A stretch of DNA of 64,000 nt from DASQFQ01 sp963722815. Lineage in GTDB: Bacteria; Actinomycetota; Thermoleophilia; Solirubrobacterales; Solirubrobacteraceae. Each line of letters starts with the position of its first letter. Within the stretch, counting starts at the first letter, position 1. The notes below the pieces were generated by a model that worked only from the letters and a program-made list of their open reading frames with translations, did not search any database and had not been told where the DNA came from. Of this stretch, positions 51,208 through 60,477 are shown piece after piece. The position numbers and the translations under genes are program-made. The stretch covers positions 434,001-498,000 of the forward strand of contig CAVROM010000003.1 of assembly GCA_963722815.1 (NCBI GenBank). Reading direction: 5' to 3'.

Positions 51208-51810
51208 ATGCTTCTTTGTGCTCGGAAGCGGCATATCGCCGCGCGCGCCTCCACGTGCCTGGTCGTGGGGGCCGCTCTCGTCGTCCCCGCGACCGCCGCG
51301 GCGCAGATCGCAGCCCCGGTCGCCCTGCCCGGGGTGGCGGGCGCCGGTCCCGCCGTGCCCTCGCCGACGGCGCTGGCCTCCTCGATCCGCTGCCGCCACG
51401 CCGGCGCACGCCGCGCCTCGGCCGCGAAGCTGCGCCGCGCGATGCTGTGCCTGGTCAACCGCACCCGCATCGCCGCCGGCCTCAGGCCCTTCCGCGGGGA
51501 GCGCCACCTGGCCCGCGCCGCGTCGCGCCACGCCGCGGACATGGGTCGCCGCCACTACTTCGCCCACGTCTCCCCGAGCGGCAAGAGCCCGATGTCGCGC
51601 GCCCGCTCCGCCGGTTGGCGCGGCGGCGTCGGCGAGGTCATCGCCTGGGGCTGCGGGACGCTCTCGAGCCCGAGCGCGACGCTCCGCGCATGGCTCAACA
51701 GCCCGCCGCACCGCGCGATCCTCCTCGGCAACGCGCGCCGCGCCGGCGTCGGGGTCAAGCGCCTCGGCGGCTGCGGCGGCCGCACCTACTGGGTGATCGA
51801 CGTCGGCTAG
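51208..51810 (+). CDS. Secreted CAP (SCP/PR-1) domain protein
   Basis: A 200-residue protein with a signal peptide to about residue 33 ('LVVGAALVVPATAAAQ') and a CAP domain: 'LCLVNRTRIAAGLRPF', 'AASRHAADMGRRHYFAHVSPSGKS', 'VGEVIAWGCGT' and 'WLNSPPHRAILLGNARRAGVGV'. The conserved His and Glu of the CAP cavity are present, and four Cys may form disulfides. Exported proteins of this type occur in many soil actinobacteria; the role is not settled. ATG 51208 follows aaggggag. The 167-base upstream gap is relatively AT-rich and probably holds its promoter. Confidence 0.87.
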   Translation: MLLCARKRHIAARASTCLVVGAALVVPATAAAQIAAPVALPGVAGAGPAVPSPTALASSIRCRHAGARRASAAKLRRAMLCLVNRTRIAAGLRPFRGERHLARAASRHAADMGRRHYFAHVSPSGKSPMSRARSAGWRGGVGEVIAWGCGTLSSPSATLRAWLNSPPHRAILLGNARRAGVGVKRLGGCGGRTYWVIDVG

Positions 51811-51882
51811 GCGCCAAGCCAGGCAGCTTGCTGCCTAGCGGGGGGCTAGGCGCCAAGCCAGGCAGCTTGCTGCCTAGCGGGG
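51805..51882. terminator. Tandem 39 bp hairpin units between convergent genes
   Basis: Two consecutive, essentially identical 39-base copies each contain the perfect hairpin aggcagc-tt-gctgcct (51821-51836 and 51860-51875) followed by a G-run. They separate the CAP gene (stop at 51810) from the ABC permease gene (stop at 51897), which converge. A duplicated bidirectional terminator is the simplest interpretation. Confidence 0.6.
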
Positions 51883-51896
51883 GGTAAGGCGGGGGG

Positions 51897-52709
51897 CTAG
51901 GTCGAGCGCGACTCCCAGGAGAAGCCGCGGATCGCGAGCGTCAGACCGGCCGCCGCCCACACGCCGAGCACGAGCAGCGCGACGAGGTGGTGGCCGGCGC
52001 CCTGGCCGGTGACGATCGATCCTTGCAGCCCGTCGATCAGGTGCTTGAGCGGCAGCGCCTGGGCGACGTCGCCGATGACCACCGGCGCGACGTTCTCGTC
52101 GTAGAAGACGCCGGAGATGAAGATCATCGGCAGGAACGCCGCGTTGACGTACGCGGGCGCGGCGTCGAAGTTCGGGATCGCGTGCGAGAGCGCCACGCCG
52201 AGCGAGGCGAAGCAGATCACGCCGACGACCACGAACAGCCACAGCGAGAACCAGTCCTGCGGCCAGTCGAGCCCGAACAGCAGGTGGCCGGAGAACGTGA
52301 TGATGAGGATCTGCAGCACGGTGTTGGTGACCGCGCTGCCTGCGATCCCGGCCAGGTAGGCGGAGGTCGGCAGCGGCGTCCCGCGTACGCGCTTGAGGAT
52401 CCCCTGCTCGCGCAGCGCGGTGATGTTGAACGCGAGCGCGTTGAAGGTGGTCGACATGACCGCCATGCCGGCGATGCCCGGCACGAGGATCTGGAGCTGC
52501 GCCTTGTTGCCCGAGAGGATCGCGCCGAACAGGCCGAGGAACAGCAGCGGCAGCAGGAAGTTGAAGAACGCCGCGCTCGGGTTGCGCCAGAACATCTTGC
52601 GCTCGAGCCGGTACTGGCGCCAGGCGAGCCCGCGCCAGCCGCCGGCGGCGGTGGGGCGGGACCCGACGCCACCACGCGAGCGGCCGCGATCGATCGCCTC
52701 GCCCGTCAT
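51897..52709 (-). CDS. ABC-2 type transporter permease
   Basis: A 270-residue permease with six hydrophobic segments. It shows 'RNPSAAFFNFLLPLLFLGLFGAIL', 'ILVPGIAGMAVMSTTFNALAFNITALREQGILKRVRGTPL' (typical ABC-2/DrrB loop) and 'YVNAAFLPMIFISGVFYDENVAPVV', the conserved 'ISGVF' exit motif. Its ATG overlaps the stop of the upstream ATPase gene, forming a two-gene exporter for a drug, lipid or polymer. Confidence 0.92.
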   Translation of the reverse strand: MTGEAIDRGRSRGGVGSRPTAAGGWRGLAWRQYRLERKMFWRNPSAAFFNFLLPLLFLGLFGAILSGNKAQLQILVPGIAGMAVMSTTFNALAFNITALREQGILKRVRGTPLPTSAYLAGIAGSAVTNTVLQILIITFSGHLLFGLDWPQDWFSLWLFVVVGVICFASLGVALSHAIPNFDAAPAYVNAAFLPMIFISGVFYDENVAPVVIGDVAQALPLKHLIDGLQGSIVTGQGAGHHLVALLVLGVWAAAGLTLAIRGFSWESRST

Positions 52710-53560
52710 GCGGAGTCCGCCTCCGCGGTCAGCTCGAGGTAGATCTCCTCGAGGCTCGGGCGGGTGACGCTCAAGCCCTCGAGCCGCTCGCCGCGCGCGA
52801 GCGCGTCGCCGGTCAGCTCGTGCAGCAGCGTCGTCGGGTCCTCGGTCTCGTGCGTGTGCTCCCGCCCGTCGGCGCTCCGCCACGACACGAAGGAGCGCTC
52901 GGCGCCGGCGCCCAGCGACGACGGCGGACCCTCGGCGAGGATGCGGCCGTCCTTGATGATCGCCACGCGGTCCGCCAGCGCCTGCGCCTCGTCGAGGTAA
53001 TGCGTGGTCAGCAGCACGGTCTTGCCCAGCTCCTTGAGCGACCGCACCGTGCCCCACGCGGCGCGTCGCGCGGCGGGGTCGAAGCCGGTCGTCGGCTCGT
53101 CGAGGAATACGAGCTCGGGGTCGCCGACCAGCGCGAGCGCGAGATCGAGACGGCGCTGCTGGCCGCCTGAGAGCTTGTTCGCGCGCTGCTCCGCCGCTTC
53201 CTCGAGGCCGACGATCGAGATCGTCTCCTCGACGTCGCGCGGGCGCGGGTAGAAGCCCGCCCAGTGCGCGACCGACTCGCGCACCGTGAGGTACCGGTAG
53301 ATGCCCGAGCTCTGCAGCACGATCCCCACCCGGGCCCGCAGGTCGGGGTCGCGGCTGGCGGGGTCGTGACCGAGCACGGACACGCTGCCGGACGTGCGTG
53401 ACCGGTAGCCCTCGAGGATCTCGACGGTGGTCGTCTTGCCCGCCCCGTTGGGGCCGAGCAGGCCGAACACCTCGCCGCGGCGGACCTCGAAGTCGATGCC
53501 CCGCACGGCCTCGTGCTCGTCGTAGGCCTTGCGCAATCCCTGTACCTCGATCGCGGTCAC
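52706..53560 (-). CDS. ABC transporter ATP-binding protein (DrrA-like)
   Basis: A 284-residue ATPase. Walker A is 'GLLGPNGAGKTTTVEIL', the Q-loop 'VGIVLQSSGIYRYLT', the signature 'NKLSGGQQRRLDLALAL', Walker B 'ELVFLDEPTTGFDP' and the H-loop 'LLTTHYLDEA'. The C-terminal ~60 residues form the DrrA-type extension ('LEGLSVTRPSLEEIYLELT'). It energises the adjacent permease. It is divergent from ppx (32-base gap). Confidence 0.94.
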   Translation of the reverse strand: MTAIEVQGLRKAYDEHEAVRGIDFEVRRGEVFGLLGPNGAGKTTTVEILEGYRSRTSGSVSVLGHDPASRDPDLRARVGIVLQSSGIYRYLTVRESVAHWAGFYPRPRDVEETISIVGLEEAAEQRANKLSGGQQRRLDLALALVGDPELVFLDEPTTGFDPAARRAAWGTVRSLKELGKTVLLTTHYLDEAQALADRVAIIKDGRILAEGPPSSLGAGAERSFVSWRSADGREHTHETEDPTTLLHELTGDALARGERLEGLSVTRPSLEEIYLELTAEADSA

Positions 53561-53592
53561 GGATCCATCATGGCAACATCGCGTCCGCCGAA

Positions 53593-54478
53593 ATGCTCTG
53601 CGCCTGCATCGACATCGGCTCCAACACGACGCGCGTGCTGGTCGCCGACGTCGTGGACGGCCGGCTCCGCGAGGTCCTGCAGCAGCGCGCCTTCACCCGC
53701 ATCGGCAAGGGGCTGAAGGGCGGGGAGATCCCGAGCGAGAAGATCGCCGAGGTCGCCCGCGTCGTCGCGGCGCAGCGCGCGGTCGTCGAGCGGCTCGGCT
53801 GCGTCGCGCTGCGCGTGGTCGCCACCGCCGCGATCCGCAACGCCGACAACGCCGCCGAGTTCACCGCCACGCTGCGCGAGCGAGGGCGGCGTCGACGTCG
53901 AGGTGCTCGACGGGGCGGAGGAGGCGCGGCTGGCGTTCGCGGGCGCGACGCGCACGCTCGGGGAGCCGCTGGCCGGCAGCGTCGGCGTGGTCGACGTCGG
54001 CGGCGGCTCGACCGAGCTCGCGATCGGCACGCTCGCCGGCGGGGCCACGTGGAGCGAGTCCTTCCGTGTCGGCTCCGGGCTCCTGACCGACCACTACCGG
54101 CGCGCCGACCCGCCGTCGGCCGCCGAGCTGCACGCGATGCGCGAGTACGCCCACGGGGTCTTCGAGGGCCTCGACCTGCCGCCGGTCGGCACCGCCGTGG
54201 CGGTCGGCGGCAGCGCCGCCTCGCTGCGCCGCCTGGTCGGCGCCACGCTCGACAATGACTCGCTGCAACGCGCCATGCAGGTGCTGGCGGCTGAGCCGGC
54301 GGACGCCGTGTCGCAGCGCTTGTCGATCGACCGCGAGCGGGTGCTTCTCATGCCCGCGGGGCTGACGGTGCTCGACGCGGCCGGCGCCGCGTTCGGCCGT
54401 CCGCTCAAGATCGGGCGCGGGGGTTTACGAGAAGGCGTCATCTTCGAGCTCGCCGGGAGTAGCATCGGTCGCTTGTGA
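53593..54478 (+). CDS. ppx: Ppx/GppA family exopolyphosphatase (one frameshift)
   Basis: A ~294-residue phosphatase of the actin/HSP70 fold that removes phosphate from polyphosphate ends or from pppGpp. The first frame gives 'CACIDIGSNTTRVLVADVVDG' (phosphate-1 loop), 'TRIGKGLKGG' and 'RVVATAAIRNADN'. Near 53885 the frame shifts and resumes with 'VDVEVLDGAEEARLAFAGA', 'VGVVDVGGGSTELAIG' (phosphate-2 loop), 'RVGSGLLTDHY' and 'AVGGSAASLRRL'. A one-base error in a G/C run is likely. Its stop overlaps the ppk GTG (GTGA), so ppx and ppk are coupled. Confidence 0.88.
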
Positions 54479-56599
54479 GTGCCGTCGAGGAGCCAAAGGT
54501 CGCCCCGGCCGCCGAGATCGACCTCGACGACCGCGAGCTGTACTTCAACCGCGAGCTGTCCTGGCTCGACTTCAACCAGCGCGTGCTGGAGCTCGCCGAG
54601 GACGCTGAGATCCCGCTCCTGGAGCGGCTGAAGTTCGTCGCCATCACGGCCAACAACCTCGACGAGTTCTTCATGGTGCGGGTTGCCGGGCTGCACGATC
54701 AGGTCGACGCCGGCATCGCGACGCCGCTGCAGGACGGCCGGACGCCGGGCGAGACGCTGATCGCGATCCGCGGCCGGGTCGCCGAGCACATGGAGCGCAT
54801 GTCCCGCGTGATGGAGGACGACATCCGCCCCGCGCTGGCCGAGAACAGCATCAGCATCGTCCACCTCGACGACGTCTCCGACGACGAGCGCGACCGTCTC
54901 GACGAGCGCTTCCGGCGCCAGATCTTCCCGGTCCTCACCCCGTTGGCGGTCGGGCTCGGGCGCCCGTTCCCGTACATCTCCAACCTCTCGCTCTCGCTCG
55001 GCGTCGTCGTCCACGACCCGGTCAGCCACTCGCAGGTGTTCGCGCGCGTGAAGGTGCCGACGGAGATGCTGCCGCGCTTCGTCCCGCTCGCCGACGAGCG
55101 CACGTTCGTGCCGCTCGAGGAGCTGATCGAGAAGCACCTCGACCAGCTGTTCCCGGGCATGGAGATCGTCGACAGCGCGGTCTTCCGCGTCACCCGCGAC
55201 GCCGACTTCACGGTCTCCGACGAGGCCGACGACCTGCTGCAGGCGGTCGAGGACGAGCTGCGCCGCCGGCGCTTCGGCGAGGTCGTGCGCGTCGAGGTCG
55301 AGTCGAGCATGAGCCGGGAGATGCGCGAGCAGCTCGAGCGCGCGCTCGAGGCCGAGCACGAGGACGTGTTCGCGATCGACGGCCTGCTCGACCTCAATGA
55401 CCTGATGGAGCTCGGGAAGATCCCCGGCTACAAGGAGCTGCGCGACCCGCCGTGGACGCCGCTCACCCAGCCCGGCGCTGCTGGCGCGCGAGTCCGAGGA
55501 CCCGAACGTGATGGCGGCGATGCGCGAGGGCGACATCCTCCTGCACCACCCCTACGACTCGTTCTCGACCTCGGTCGAGCGGCTCGTCGAGGAGGCCGTC
55601 AACGACCCCGACGTGCTCGCGATCAAGCAGACCGTGTACCGCACGAGCGACGACTCGCCGCTCGTCCCGGCGCTGATCCGCGCCGCCGAGCGCGGCAAGC
55701 AGGCGGTCTGCCTGGTGGAGCTCAAGGCGCGCTTCGACGAGCGCGCGAACATCACGTGGGCGAGGGCGATGGAGGAGGCCGGCGTGCACGTCGTCTACGG
55801 CCTGCCGTCGCTCAAGACGCACGCGAAGTGCATCCTGATCGTGCGGCGCGAGGGCGACGGCGTGCGCAACTACGTCCACGTCGGCACCGGCAACTACCAC
55901 CCGAAGACGGCGCGCCTCTACACGGACTTCGGGCTGCTGACCTGCGACGACCGCATCGGCGCCGACGTCGCCGACATGTTCAACTTCCTGACCGGCTTCG
56001 CCCGCCCGCGCCGCTACCGCCAGGTGCTGGTCGCGCCCGCTCACCTGCGCGACGGGATCCTCGCCGAGATCGAGCGGACGATCGAGGCCAAGAAGGAGGG
56101 CAAGCACGCCCGCATCGCGCTGAAGATGAACTCGCTCGTCGACCGCCGCTGCATCCGCGCGCTCTACGCCGCCTCGCAGGCCGGCGTGCCGGTCGACCTC
56201 AACATCCGCGGTATCTGCTGCCTGCGGCCGGGCGTCCCGGGCGTGTCGGAGAACATCCGCGTCGTCTCGATCGTCGGGCGCTTCCTCGAGCACTCGCGGA
56301 TCTACGCCTTCGAGCGCGACAAGACCCGGCAGGTCTACATCGGCTCCGCCGACCTGATGCCGCGCAACCTCGACACGCGCGTGGAGCTGCTCGCCCCGGT
56401 GCGCGATCGCGACCTGCGCGGCGACCTCCTCGACACGCTCGAGCGCTGCTTCGCCGACGACACCAACTCGTGGGAGCTGGGCGAGGACGGCAGCTGGACG
56501 CGCCGCACGCCGCAGGGCCCGGAGCCCCGCAGCGTGCAGCGCGAGCTGATGCAGGGGCACGCGGCGCGTGCCCCTGAGCCGGCTAGCGGACCAGCTTGA
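54475..56599 (+). CDS. ppk: Polyphosphate kinase 1 (one frameshift)
   Basis: Ppk1 makes polyphosphate from ATP and can run in reverse. The first frame has the N and head domains: 'LYFNRELSWLDFNQRVLELA', 'LLERLKFVAITANNLDEFFMVRVAG' and 'PYISNLSLSLGV'. The frame breaks near 55475 and resumes with 'LLARESEDPNVMAAMREGDILLHHPYDSF'-type text, 'VLAIKQTVYRTS', the autophosphorylated His in 'GTGNYHPKTARLYTDFGLLT', and 'MNSLVDR' and 'IGSADLMPRNL'. Rejoined it is ~708 residues, the normal size. GTG start overlapping the ppx stop. Confidence 0.9.
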
Positions 56600-58348
56600 T
56601 CGCGAGCCGCGAGGAGCGCTGGGCGAGGTTGCCTGCCGCGTCGCGGTTCGTGGTGATCGCGTTGAGGCTGAGCGTGCCGCGGCGGCTGACCGCGCGGACG
56701 CCCTTGGGCAGCCTGACCTTGAGGGTCTTGGCCTGCCCGCTGTTGAGCGTGTAGCGCTGGCTCGCCACGATCGCGTGGAAGCGCGTGCCGCCGAGCGACA
56801 CCGTGCGCGCGGTCTGCAGGACGAGGGTGCCCTTGCAGCCGCCGGGCTCGGAGGCCGGGCAGCTCACGCGGGTCTTCGTGGTGTAGACGCCCTTCTTGAG
56901 CTTCGACGTGACGCGCTTGGTCGTGACGCGCGCCGCGGTGCCGGTGGGGTCGGCCGCCGGCGGCGCCGGCGGGACGTCGGCGGTCTCGACGTCGACAAGC
57001 ACGTCCTCCCGGTCGGCGGTCGCGTTGTCGGTGCCGCTCGCCGCCGCGCGCGAGGTCGGCAAAGCCGTCGCGGACCTTCAGCGTGTCGTTGCCGGCCTGG
57101 CCGTCGACCGCGTCGCCGATGCCGGCGCCCGGGATCGAGCCAGTCGTCGCCGAGGCCGCCGAAGTACGTGTCGGACTCGTCGCCGCCGGTGAACCCGTCG
57201 TTGCCGGGGCCGCCGTCGGCAACCACGGAGATCAGGGCGCCGAGGCCCGGAGCGGTGGTCAGCGTGTCGTCGCCGCCGAGCCCGTTGAGCTCGAAGACCT
57301 CGGACGACGCGATGTTGAGGCCGAACGGAACCAGGTTCGTGCGGTCGAAGCGGACGTTGGCGCCGGCCGGCTTGAGCGTCATCGCGTCGCCGGAGGCCCC
57401 GCTCATGTTGGCCTCGACGCGGTCCAGGCCGTCCTGGCCGTTGAGGTTGTCGGTGGCGTCGCCGTTGTTCCACACGAGCGTGTCGTCGCCCGTGCCGCCG
57501 TTGGCGGTGTCGTTGCCCTGGTTGCCGACGATGCGGTCGGCCGCCCGCGCCGCTGCTGAGCGTGTCGGCGCCCGTGCCGCCCTGGATCAGGTCGGCGCCG
57601 TCACCGGTGGTGATGGTGTCGTTGCCGGGGCCGGCGTCGACGGTCGTCGGGATCGCCGTACCGGGGGTGCTGGTGAGCGTGTCATCGCCGGAGAACGCGT
57701 TGACGTTCAGGCGCTCCGTGCTCGCGCCGATGTCGATGATGATGGTGCCGCCGACGCGGTGAACTGGTGCACCGCCGCCGGCCGGGGCCACGTTCATGAC
57801 GTCGTTCGCGGTGCCGTTGTTGAACTGCGTCTCGTCGATACCATCGCCGCCGTCGTTGGTGTCGTTGCCGTCGCCGTTGTTCCAGATCATCACGTCATTG
57901 CCGAGGCCGCCGCTGATCGACTCCCTGGCGGTCGCCGGAAGTTGCCGTTCGGGCCGCCGGTGAGACGGTCGTCGCCCTCGCCGCCCTTGATCGTGTCGAG
58001 ATTCGGGCCGCCGACGATGATGTCGTCGCCGCCACCACCGTCGATGGTCAGGCGCCCGGCGGCATGCGGTCAGCGTCTGCTCGCCGCCACGGTCGAGTCG
58101 AAGTCGGTCGCGCTGCGGAAGCCGGGGCCGGCCAGCGTCGTCGCGAGGTTGTGCCTCAGGTTCGCCCCGCTCACGGTGATGATGATGTTGTCGTTGGCGT
58201 CGTCGCCCGATGAGCGTCGCGTGTCGCCGGTCGCAGCGCCCGTCACGGCGGCGTTCGCCGCGGCGGGAATGGCGAGCGCGGCGGCCGCGGTGGCTGCGAC
58301 GAGGGCGGCCGTACGGCGCACGCGCAGGGTGCGGTGTGCGAGTTCCAT
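56583..58348 (-). CDS. Secreted RTX-like calcium-binding repeat protein (several frameshifts)
   Basis: One gene of ~590 codons is split over at least four frame changes (near 58075, 57940, 57555, 57130-57050). It begins with a signal peptide ('AALVAATAAAALAIPAAANA'). It continues with glycine/aspartate nonapeptide-like repeats such as 'GGGGDDIIVGG', 'GGEGDDRLTGG', 'GNDTITTGDGADLIQGGTGADTL' and 'GGLGDDWLDPG', which bind Ca2+ as a beta-roll. It ends with a ~110-residue beta domain of secreted actinobacterial type ('KLKKGVYTTKTRVSCPASEPGGCKGTL'). Probably extracellular, possibly adhesive. It is divergent from the ECF sigma gene, which may control it. Confidence 0.75.
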
Positions 58349-58412
58349 GCCGCTATCGACGCCGCAGGGCTGGTGGTTATTCCTCTCCGACTTCTGAGAG
58401 GGTCCCAGCGAC

Positions 58413-58904
58413 GTGACTCCAGACCTCGAGCCGGAAGCCCTGGGCGACCACCTCGACCGCCTGTACCGCGCGGCCTGGGCGTTGTGCGGCTCGCGCGAGG
58501 ACGCAGAGGACCTCGTGCAGGAGACCTACACGCGCGTGCTGGCCAAGCGCCGGACGATCGGTCGCAAAGAAGACACGCTGCCGTATCTGCTCGTGGTGCT
58601 GCGCAACACCTACGTCTCCTCGCTGCGCAAGCGCGACCGGCGGCCGCGCACGGCGCCGCTCGAGGACTCCGAGGATCGCCTGGCGGCGTCCGCGTCGGCC
58701 TCGCCGACGACGCAGCTCGCCGCCCGCGAGGTGTTCAGCGCGATCGCGGCGTTGCCCGAGGACCAGCGCGACGCCCTCGCCGCGGTCGACGTCGCCGGGC
58801 TCAGCTACCAGGAGGCGGCCGACACGCTCGAGGTGCCGGTCGGCACGATCATGAGCCGGCTCTACCGCGGGCGCAACCGGGTCGCGCAGGTCATCGGGGA
58901 CTGA
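58413..58904 (+). CDS. ECF-type RNA polymerase sigma factor
   Basis: A 163-residue sigma-70 family protein. Region 2 is 'LDRLYRAAWALCGSREDAEDLVQETYTRVLAKRRTI', including the -10-binding helix. Region 4 is 'ALPEDQRDALAAVDVAGLSYQEAADTLEVPVGTIMSRLYRGRNRV', the -35-binding HTH. GTG start. It is followed with a 1-base overlap (TGATG) by an SDR gene rather than by its anti-sigma factor; an anti-sigma-like gene converges from the other side of that SDR. Confidence 0.92.
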   Translation: MTPDLEPEALGDHLDRLYRAAWALCGSREDAEDLVQETYTRVLAKRRTIGRKEDTLPYLLVVLRNTYVSSLRKRDRRPRTAPLEDSEDRLAASASASPTTQLAAREVFSAIAALPEDQRDALAAVDVAGLSYQEAADTLEVPVGTIMSRLYRGRNRVAQVIGD

Positions 58905-59631
58905 TGGACCTCGGGCTCGCGGGCAAGCGAGCGCTCGTCACGGGCGCGTCGGGCGGCATCGGCCAGGCGGTCGCGCGCGAGCTCGCGGCCGAGGGCGTCG
59001 AGGTAGTCGCCCATTACCACCGCAACCGCGAGGCGGCGGAGGCGCTGGGCGGGCTCGCGGTCGGCGCCGACCTGCGCGACGAGGCCCAGGTGGAGGCGCT
59101 GTTCGCCGCCGCCGGCCCGCTCGACCTCTGCGTCGCCAACGCCGGCGTGTGGCCGAGCGAGGACGTCCCGGTGGCCGAGCTGCCGCTGGAGCGCTGGCGG
59201 GCCACGATCGACGGCAACCTCACCGCCACGTTCCTGACCTGCCGCGGCTTCGACGCGAAACCAAGCACGGGCGGCGCGCTCGTCCTGATCGGCTCCACCG
59301 CCGGCCGCTTCGGCGAGGCCGGCCACGCCGACTACGCGGCCGCCAAGGCGGCGATCGGGCACGGCCTGCTGCTGTCACTCAAGAACGAGATCGCGCCCGC
59401 GCGGGTCAACGTCGTCGCGCCCGGGCTGGACCGTCTCGCCGATGACCGAGGCGTCGCTGACCGACGAGCTCGTCGACCGCGTCACGGCCACGATGCCGCT
59501 GCGCAAGGTGGCGCGCACCGAGGACATCGCGCGCACGGTCGCGTTCCTGCTCTCCGACCGGGCGGCCGGGCACATCACGGGCGAGGTGGTCACCGTCGCG
59601 GGCGGCATGGAGGGCCGCCTGCTCCGTATAG
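58904..59631 (+). CDS. SDR family oxidoreductase (one frameshift)
   Basis: A ~242-residue short-chain dehydrogenase. It shows 'GKRALVTGASGGIGQAVARELAAEG' (NAD(P) loop), 'DLCVANAGVWPSE' (NAG), Ser in 'VLIGSTAGRFGEAGHADYAAAKAAI' (Tyr-x3-Lys) and 'PARVNVVAPG'. At ~59425 an extra G in 'ccgggctgg' breaks the frame. Removing it yields 'PGWTVSPMTEASLTDELV', 'MPLRKVARTEDIARTVAFLLSD' and 'HITGEVVTVAGGMEGRLL', a perfect SDR C-terminus. The 3' end is estimated; the printed frame runs on into the convergent gene. Likely a 3-oxoacyl-ACP reductase-like enzyme. Confidence 0.85.
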
Positions 59632-60441
59632 AACTTGACGGCGCCCTTGGCCTTCCAGCCCGCCAGCGCGAGCAGCTCCGCGCGCGGGACGTCCTTGGAG
59701 GAGAGGACGCAGGTGTGGCCGCCGCGCTTCCAGGTGACGACCTCGCGCCCCTCGTACTCGAGCGCGCGCACCACGGTGCCCTCGACGGTCCGTCTTGCTC
59801 GCGCCGTCGGGCCACTCGAGCGCGTCGCCGGCGACGATCGTGTACGCGATCCGCTTGCCGTCCTTCTCGTAGAAGACCGTGCGCGTGTCGCGGCCGCCGA
59901 TCTCGTCGGTGCGGGTGCCGACCGCCTTCCACCCGAACTTCGCGAAGTAGTTGGGGAAGATGACGTCCTCGACGTGCTCCTTCAGCAGCGGGGACGTCGC
60001 CGGAACCGCGCCGACCTTGGCGGTCGGCGCGCGCACGGCGGCGGCCGCCACGTCGTCGACGCCGGGGGCGCCGCCCCCGAGCACCACGAGCGCGGCGATC
60101 ACCGCGGCGACCGCGCCGGCCACCAGCCCCGCACCCGGCCATCGGATCCCCCCGAGCCGGGTGCGTGCAGACGGCCGGCGGTCCCCATGGCGGCGACCCT
60201 GTGCCGCAAGTCCTTCAACCCGCGAGCGCAGCGCGAGCGGCGCTCCGGTGCTCTCGGCCGCGGTCGCGATCGCGTCGCGGCCCTCCTGCTGCAGCGCCAG
60301 CGCCGCGGCAAAGCTGGGATCGGCGGCGGCACGGGACTCGACCGAGGAGCGCTGCTCGGGGTCGAGACGGCCGTCCACATACGCGACGAGCGCCGCCTCG
60401 TCGTCAGCCGACAGGTCGTGAGGCTGATCAATCACGATCAT
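59620..60441 (-). CDS. Anti-sigma factor-like membrane protein (one frameshift)
   Basis: A ~270-residue protein. The N-terminal ~75 residues resemble the helical anti-sigma (RsiW/zf-HC2-like) domain ('LSADDEAALVAYVDGRLDPEQRSSVESRAAADPSF'), without the Cys/His zinc site. One transmembrane helix follows ('GLVAGAVAAVIAALVVLGGG'), then an extracytoplasmic domain ('VIFPNYFAKFGWKAVGTRTDEIGGRDTRTVFYEKDG'). The frame breaks near 59790 after 'DGASKTD' and continues with 'VRALEYEGREVVTWKRGGHTCVLSS' and 'LLALAGWKAKGAVKFYT'. It is probably the partner of the ECF sigma factor, though encoded on the opposite strand. The left end is estimated. Confidence 0.72.
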
Positions 60442-60477
60442 CAAGAAAGCAGACGCCCGATCCGCCCTCTGTATTCC

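Noticed and set aside
51805..51882. Possible CRISPR-like repeat
   Set aside because: Only two adjacent copies with no spacers and no cas genes nearby.
59629..59631. A shared 'tata' pattern at convergent junctions (37066, 59627, 24155) as a possible signal
   Set aside because: Three short matches in GC-rich DNA, two of them at suspected sequencing errors, are not enough to claim a motif.
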